Below are positions 57,141 to 64,000 of a DNA stretch of 64,000 nucleotides, piece after piece. The position numbers and the translations under genes are program-made. The stretch is from Girardinichthys multiradiatus (Eukaryota; Chordata; Actinopteri; Cyprinodontiformes; Goodeidae). The stretch is from positions 49,539,873 through 49,603,872 of the forward strand of contig NC_061815.1 of NCBI RefSeq assembly GCF_021462225.1, read 5' to 3'. Position 1 is the first letter of the stretch. Each line of letters opens with the position of its first letter. The notes beneath the pieces are model-generated. The model was not told the origin of the DNA. It worked only from the letters and a program-made list of their open reading frames with translations, and did not search any database.

Positions 57141-59535
57141 AAGAGCCCTGGAAACTCAGATCAACAAGCAAAGCACATATAAAAGAACATTTCAGGTAAA
57201 TTTTAAGGAGGTTGTTAGCAATAATTGTGGGTTTCTTTTAAATAAGTAGTTCTCAAAGTATATTTTTTGCTGCTGAATAAATACTTTAGTTAAAAATTGG
57301 AATATTCAAAGATTTCTCAGAGAGAGATAATTCAACTTCAATAAAAGATTAATTCAGTTTGAGGCTTTTCACACGTCTTTATAAAATTATCTTTGTCTGC
57401 TTGTGGTTTCTAGAGGAAAACTGAAAATCTACAGAGCAAAAAGGCAATGTAGGTAAGAGATGATGCAAGTATGTTCAAAAATTGTAATTCATTGCAAAAT
57501 AAATAAAAATCCAAACATGTAATGCTCTATCAAAGACAGTGGGGTGGCTCTCAGACTGTGGCAGTGAGGGTATGACAGTGTCAGTTGTTGCTTTTAACAA
57601 TAGAAAGTTCAACTACAACTTGGAGCAGATCATGATATTGGAGACTTTGAGCATCCCACATCTTAAAAGCTGCAGTTCTGGATGGTCAGTCATCAGATTG
57701 ATAAATAAAAACACCATACTTACCAATAAAATTGAACAATTGTATTACTGTAATTTAAAAAGGGAAATGAATAAACAAAATGCAGTGTAACAGGAAGAAT
57801 TATGGAGTAATCTAATAGATGCAAAGTAATAACCTAAAATATTCTTTATAAAGTATACAAAATGCACATTATAAAAAGATATTAAGATAATGAGTGTGTG
57901 TTTATTCCAGGACAGTTACGGTCTGTCAAAATACAGAAATCTTCTTACAAAGTTATGTTTTTTCTTCTTTTAGATTTTTCAGAAGAAAACAGTGTTGTTT
58001 GAAACTGTGAATATTTTATATTAATATATTGTAAATGGTTGGAAAATTGGCAAAGTATAGCAGTTAAATGGAATCATGTAATGGGATGGGAGTATCCAAG
58101 TTTATAACTTCCACCTTATGAACCGTATTAGAAGGAAATGTATCGTGTAATATGTTAATTTTGTGAATGTTATGAACATATTTAAAATAAATGAAGAAAA
58201 TCATAGTCAGACTAAATACATCATGTCTTAAATATGCTTAGAACACACTTAAATAAATAAATGACTAGGAAAGTTGATTGTTTAATTCATTTATGTTGAG
58301 ATCCATGTAGTCAGGTGAGGGCTGTTTACTGGAAACCCTTTTTTGTTTTTCTGTTGAAAACAATCAAATATAGTCAGACTTAAATAATGCCATATTGTAT
58401 GTATAAAAATATATATATAAACAAGCCACCAAAAGCTGGAAAACAGTATTTTTATCTGCAGAGCATATGAACATTGTTAAAATGAAAAACAATGCTTGGC
58501 TACATGTCATTTATTATTTCCTAGATAGTGCATACGCTTCAAAGGTCTGGTGAGCATGGATGTCCTCTCAACCTATTTCGCTGCTCTCATAGGAACACGG
58601 ATCCCCCAAAAACTGGGTTGATTTGGCCTCCACCCAAAACTGCAAGCAGGGTGAAGAGAAGCTGCAGCTGCAACTTCTCATGTGTCCATGAGTTAGTGAA
58701 GAGTGTTGCTGTGTCATGTTTAATCCACAGATCTTCTCTCAGTGTTTGAAGGGATTGAGGGCAACCAGAGTTCCCCCCCCCAGGCCCTTTTACGAAACTG
58801 CACCACAGGGTCCATCAGGGGCCTGTGGAGACAAATCCACACTTCAATTGATTTCCAAAGCCAGGAGACCAATATGTTTACCTCGTCAGGTTCACAACGG
58901 AGTGGGGAGTATAAACAAAGCGATGGGAATAAAAGAGTGAGACTGGTTATCGTCTGTGCAGCGACCCATCTATAATGACATTCCCGGCCTTCCCACTGGC
59001 CCCTTGCCAGTTTTCATATCCCACCCTATCGTTAAAAGAGAAGGTGGTTTGCAGATAAAACTCTCCACCTTTTTGTGGCTAGATTTTCTCCAGGTACAAT
59101 TATCTTTCCAACACAGTCATCCCACCGCCTGTCGGGTTGATGTGAATTGCCTCAATAAGAGGCCCAGTTTCTTTTTTCTATTTCTTGCTTGTTAGGTGTT
59201 GATCTCCCCCATAGCCTTAGCTCTGGTGTGTCAGAAAATCAGCCACAGGCTTAACTTGCATTATCAGCCTGGTTGATACAATCGCTTTCTCCATATAGCT
59301 CCGAAAGAGCTGGTGGGATACTTCTGGGAGCAGAGACTGACTGTGATTTCTGACATTTTTTAACATACAAAACTGACAAAGGGAAACAGCACAACCCTTT
59401 GGCAGGTGTAATAGAATGAAATAGACTGAAACATTTTCTGCATATATGTAATGAAAGGATATTAGAAAGTTCCAAATCAATATTATTGACAACAGCTCCT
59501 TCGGCAAAGCTGATTAGAGCCTACACTTTGATGTT
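57141..59535. other. No gene recognised; high-complexity block at 58.5-59.4 kb
   Basis: 58,530-59,400 has no repeat family, a balanced composition and several short frames on both strands. It could hold conserved non-coding sequence or unrecognised exons. 57,150-58,500 is AT-rich and featureless. Confidence 0.35.
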
Positions 59536-59672
59536 AAATGTGCAATGGATTGACGACCTGTCCAGAGCCCTGCCTCTCACCCGTAGACTGCTGGAGATTG
59601 GCACCAGCTCCCCCGGGACCCACTATGGAAGAAGCGGTATAGAAGATGTCTGAATGAATGAATGAATGTTCC
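59536..59672 (+). repeat. LINE 3' tail (L2/Maui type)
   Basis: TGGATTGACGACCTGTCCAG, CCTGCCTCTCACCC and AGCTCCCCCGGGACCCACTA, ending in (GAAT)n at 59,650-59,670. Same tail as at 22.0 kb. Confidence 0.75.
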
Positions 59673-59759
59673 TGTTTTTCTTCCAAAATCAAGAAGATTT
59701 TGCTTTAAAATCATCGGCGGGCTGCACGGTGAAGCTGCTGTTAGCGCTCTTTCCTCACA

Positions 59760-60780
59760 GTAGAAAAACATGTGAAATTCACATTTTCCTTGTGATTAAA
59801 TACAGAGAGATGTGATCACATAAGAAAAATGTGCTCATATGTTTCGCATAAGCTAACAGAAGGTAAAATGTGCAATATGCCAAACGCATGTGTTCTACAC
59901 GTGGGAACATTCCCATGTGTAAGGTTTTCGACTGTGTTTCACATGTTACTACACACTAATTATACATGTGAAACAAGTTGTCCAATGTATCATGTGTAAA
60001 ATCATAAATGGAAGGTTTGCCACTTGTTCACATGTGACAAACATAATAATTTTCATATGTGGAAAACATTTTCTTTGTCAAAGGTTTTTCAAATGCTGCT
60101 ACTACATAAAATAATATCCACATGTGAAACAAGTTGATGGTTGTCTCATGTGTTGACATATCATAAAAATAATAATTTCCATGTGTGTTTTGCCTGTTAC
60201 TACACATTTACAAAAGCAAAACCCATGAGGAAAAGCATTTGCATTTGCAACATTTCATTTGTTTCTCCACAGTTTAATCGCTACAAGCAAAGGTTTTCCC
60301 AAGTGTTTCACATGTTACTACATGATAAAATTTCCGCATACGAAATACATGTGTTCACATGCCACAAAATATATAGTTAGCTAATGTGATAAACATGTAC
60401 ATGTAAAACATTTACATGTACATTCCTACATGTTACTATAATGTCAATATGTGAAACAAACATGTTTACATGTTTACATGCTACAAACTACAATTTACAC
60501 ATGTGAAACACATGTGGGGCACATTTTACATTCGCAGGTTTTCCCACAAGCAAGTTTCTCTACATGTTTACTTGTCACATTCTAAATACTGCTGCTTACT
60601 CTACTTTCCACATGTGAAACACAAGAATTTTACAAGTGGGAAGATTTTCCCACATGTGTTTTCCATGTTATTATATAAAAATCATGTCACAAACCACATC
60701 ATTTGAAACACATGTGGGAAAACAGTTAGAAGTGGAAGGTTTTTCCATGTGTTCCACATGTTACTATAAAATATAATTTT
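59760..60780. repeat. Degenerate tandem repeat rich in CACATGTG palindromes
   Basis: Many interspersed copies of CACATGTGAAAC, TTTCCCATGTG, TTTCACATGTTACTACA and CATGTGTTCACATG recur about every 100-150 bp, with AT-rich spacers (ATAAAATAATTTCC). The open frames in this stretch are by-products. Confidence 0.8.
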
Positions 60781-62455
60781 GACTGTTGAGAGGGAGCAGT
60801 AACAGAGTTGATGGATGATTGAACTATCATGCAACTTATTGTCAGGTTAAATCTGGACTATCATAGATATTTGTGGATTGTGAACTTTAAAAATGCAAAG
60901 ATTTAGTGTGTTTTCTTGGCAGGAATGCATCAACAAACATACCATTACACAACGGAAACGTTTATTATGTTCTTTTAATTCCTTTTAAAGTCAGCAACAT
61001 GAAGCAGCAATAGAAAAGCCTCTTTATACATTTTGATGTATTAGTTGTTTGGACTTGGATGTTAATCTCTCTGCATGTAGCCATTCACAGAAAACCAAGA
61101 CAAAGCCTGCAGTCAGTGTTCAGTGGTAGTTTTTCCATCTGAATGCAAAGACAGAAATAATTATGTCATTATGTCATCTAACCAAACAGAAGAACAACTG
61201 GATGTGTTATAATATCCTCACTGAAGACCACCCATAACACCCATTTCCATAAAAGAAGCTGGGAGCTACACTTTTTAAGGGCAGAACCAGGTTTCACCTC
61301 TCAAAAAAGGACAAAGCAGGCCTGTGCAGAACCATCTACAAGGTCTCTCTGTTGTACATTTTTCCATGCTGAGGCTGGTTTCTGATCTCCTGGAGAACAA
61401 AGGTATCTCCACCTTCTGTTCGGTGTGCTTCTGCACCCATGACAGTTCATTTTCTCCATGATATCCCAAAAGTCGATACGATCTTGTAAAGCCAAATACC
61501 AGATATCACCAGCAAGCTGATTCAGTTGGGGGAACCACCATTAATCATTTTCTGCTGAAGGGGAAGGGATGAGGGGTCGGTTCAAGCAGCAGCTCTTCAT
61601 GCATTAATAAAATCTCCAGATGATCTATGAATGTATTCACATCTGACAGTACCTTTATTACCCAGCGTTCTGTTGGACTGAAAAGCACAGGTCTGTATCA
61701 AACAAGATGGGAGGTTGCAGGAAAAATAACTGATGCTGAGATGATGTCTGCTCAGTAGGACGTTAAGAGTCACGTCAAGTCAAGCCATTTGATTAAAAAA
61801 AGATACAACAAGCAAAGGGTTCATATCAGCATTATTATTATACTTTATTATTACACTTACTTTCTAGCTTTTACATGAAAATGTATCTGTAGATTAAAAA
61901 TAACAAGATCAATAAATCACCAGTCAACTATTTAAACAAATTTTTCACCCCTAAGAATTAATCTTTAATGGTGAATCTATTTTACATAATTATGAACAAA
62001 CCTAAAGAGTGTCCGAGAGGTTTGCATCCTCTTTTGGGTTAGTTTTTGCTGTGCCATACTTTTTCTCATTTTCTGCAACAGAACTGCTGAAGTGTAGCTG
62101 GAGCATTCAAATGATTTCATCTCAAAAGCTAACCCTCCTGTGCAGCAGTTGACTCTTACACACAGCGCTTATCAACACTGCAGAAGGTACACTGTATGCT
62201 GTTGAAACCCTAAACACTTCTATATCTCCATTTTGTAAAAATGTCTTTCTAAATGCATATACATTTACCAAATGGATCTTATTTTACCAATGTTACACAT
62301 TTCGTAAACAGCTTACATGAAAATATGAAGGTGCCTGTTAAAATGAAGGGATTTGTATGCCTAGATACCTTCTGGTTTTATAGTTCAAACCATTTAAACA
62401 AAAGTTTCACAGTAGTTTGCTGCCTTGCTTCGGATGCACAGAGTCATGGTCTATT
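60781..62455. other. No gene recognised
   Basis: Two overlapping minus-strand frames at 61.28-61.50 kb have protein-like composition but no domain or splice support. Otherwise nothing. Confidence 0.4.
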
Positions 62456-63125
62456 TGGAAAACCCATTTGAACCCAAGCTTCAACTTTCTGGCAGACATA
62501 TTTAGATGTTGCTTCAATATTCCCATATGCTGTTCTTTTCTCATGACACCATGTATTCTGTGCTCCAGTCTCAACTGCAGTGTCTACACAACATGATGTT
62601 GCTTTGATGATGTTTTCACGCCTGCAACCTTCTCCCTTATTCCTCCAAATGTAATGTCAATATCACCAAATACTGCAATTTCAGCTTCATCAGACCACAG
62701 AACATGTTTTCTGCAAACTATATCTGGGTTTTTTAGTTTGTTTTTGGTGTAAAGACTTCTTCCTCTCTGCGTGGTGTTTCAGCCTGTTAGCACAGTACTC
62801 ATTTCACTATGAAAGATTACACCCTCTGAGCAGCTAAAGCAAGACCATCAGAAGGTATTCCGCTTTTGTTTCAGAGTTGATAAACATTTCACACCAAAAC
62901 CCGTTCAACTCTGGGACATAGAACCCATTCCTCCGTCGTTAATACTTGCTACTTGAGGACAATTGTATGAACAGATGAACGTGGAACCTTCAGACATCTG
63001 GAAACTAGACCCAACCAGACTGGTGGAGGTCCACAATTCTCCTCCTAATATCTTGGCAGATTTCTTTATATTTTTTCATGATGTCATTCAAGATAGCAGT
63101 GTGTTGGAGATGTTGCCTTAAATTA
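62456..63125 (-). pseudogene. Sleeping Beauty-type Tc1 relic
   Basis: Read on the minus strand, the N-terminal region is at 63,000-63,125 (TCTTGGCAGATTTC, TTTTTCATGATGTCA). A middle part with TTCATCAGACCACAGAACAT is at 62,687-62,706. A further part with CAAGCTTCAACTTTCTGGCA is near 62,476. The wording follows the salmonid-type Tc1 consensus in order. Many stops and gaps. Confidence 0.6.
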
Positions 63126-63149
63126 TATCCAGTGGTGCGAATTAACCTG

Positions 63150-63640
63150 TCTATGAGAGAGACAGGGTTAAACACTGAAAGACAGGGCCATGTGGATCAT
63201 CTGCTGAAGGTGAGCATTCAGTTGTTGGCAGCGGCAGCTCAGCCGATGTACCCCTCCTGGAAGGTGCCACAATTAAACACACAGCCAGGCCAGGTGTAGC
63301 TTCTAAAAAGAGAAAAAACAGACATAGAACATAGAGTTAAAAACTGAAACAACAGCAAATAACGCAACATTGGAGAGTAGTGTGAGAATGTAGCGAAGAG
63401 AGTGAAAGTGGTCATTATGTCCTCCAGCAGCCTAAGCCTATAGCAGCATAACTACAGAGATAGCTCAGGATAAACTAAGCCACTCTAACTATAAGCTTTA
63501 TCAAAAAGGAAAGTTTTAAGCCTAGCCTTAAAAGTAGACAGGGTGTCTGCCTCACGGACTAAAACTGGGAGCTGGTTCCACAGGAGAGGAGCCTGATAAC
63601 TAAAGGATCTGCCTACCCTTCTATGGCCATTATGTGCTTG
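63150..63640 (-). repeat. L2-type LINE 3' part, minus strand
   Basis: The stretch 63,385-63,625 is the reverse complement of 6,395-6,650, with blocks such as AAAACTGGGAGCTGGTTCCA and CTCAGGATAAACTAAGCCAC. 63,150-63,330 holds more of the 3' UTR (AGCTGCCGCTGCCAACAACT on the minus strand). The 3' terminal repeat is missing. Confidence 0.8.
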
Positions 63641-64000
63641 GTAGTCTCAGAGGCTTGCTTGTGCCGTCTTAACCTGGGATCCTGTCTTGTCCAGTAAACC
63701 CAAGCTTCTGATGCTCGCTTGCTCAGCAGCTGTTTGCATGCTTTGATGATCAGTGCCTCTGTACTTTCCCTCATTTTGCAGAACTACAAGCCATGCACAG
63801 GGATATCCTTCCATGATGTTTCCTCAATGTCCTCCTTGGGTTTCTGTTACGTCACACATTCATTTAATGGTTCATCTCTGGGGGGCGCATTTTCCTGACG
63901 TACTTCCTTGATCCTTGTTATATCACTAAATGAAGTTGAGAAAAGAATCCAAGTGGAGACCATTCCCTGGAGGAGACAGGCTTAGATGAGCTGCTTTGTT
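63641..64000. other. No gene recognised
   Basis: Single-copy-looking sequence to the window end, with no repeat family or frame I can support. Confidence 0.4.

Noticed and set aside
61275..61495. Two overlapping minus-strand frames as a terminal exon
   Set aside because: Both frames are equally open, and there is no acceptor or domain to choose between them.

Overview
This window looks like teleost fish chromosome, probably a percomorph; that is inferred from the repeat families, not from any gene I can name. It is AT-rich, full of CA/GT and AT microsatellites, and built from nested mobile elements. I recognise no complete host protein-coding gene, rRNA, tRNA gene or CRISPR array. A few short stretches on the minus strand (5.7, 12.7 and 18.0 kb) look like isolated host exons with splice signals, so the window may lie in introns of an unidentified minus-strand gene. 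This is tentative.

Layout. 0-6 kb: a worn Tc1-like end, then unclassified sequence. 6.1-8.2 kb: an L2-type LINE 3' end split by a complete Tc1-like element (copy 1). 10.7-12 kb: an old Tc1-like relic with a LINE tail inside it. 15.55-17.12 kb: a young Tc1-like element with 200-bp inverted repeats and an unbroken 320-codon transposase. 18.5-22.3 kb: Tc1-like relics and a LINE tail. 23.65-24.37 kb: an endogenous retrovirus (ERV) LTR with leader. 24.37-26.51 kb: a LINE fragment and Tc1-like copy 2. 26.5-31.1 kb: a broken minus-strand ERV with gag, protease, pol and env pieces. 33.0-36.7 kb: a broken piggyBac-type transposase gene with an apparent intron and a C-terminal zinc motif. 38.04-45.02 kb: a second minus-strand ERV bounded by two 291-bp LTRs that read as identical and a 5-bp target duplication, with a gutted interior. 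45.7-47.8 kb: an LTR-like segment with a low-complexity ORF, then a LINE tail. 48.5-49.2 kb: Tc1-like ends. 51.1 kb: a SINE. 52.0-54.7 kb: a LINE-tailed element carrying a small membrane-protein ORF, with Tc1-like copy 3 in its tail. 56-57 kb and 62.4-63.1 kb: more Tc1 relics, the latter of Sleeping Beauty type. 59.8-60.8 kb: a CACATGTG-rich degenerate tandem repeat. 63.1-63.6 kb: another LINE 3' end.

How they fit together. The three copies of one Tc1 family each carry different disabling lesions. The 15.6-kb element is the only transposase still open. Two retroviral units have primer-binding sites matching tRNA-Tyr, so related ERVs have probably colonised this locus more than once. The minus-strand ERV at 38-45 kb combines matching LTRs with an interior that cannot encode a working polymerase, which suggests it was copied in trans. 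The least familiar item is the 52.4-52.8-kb ORF: a short protein with one membrane helix inside a LINE-tailed element.
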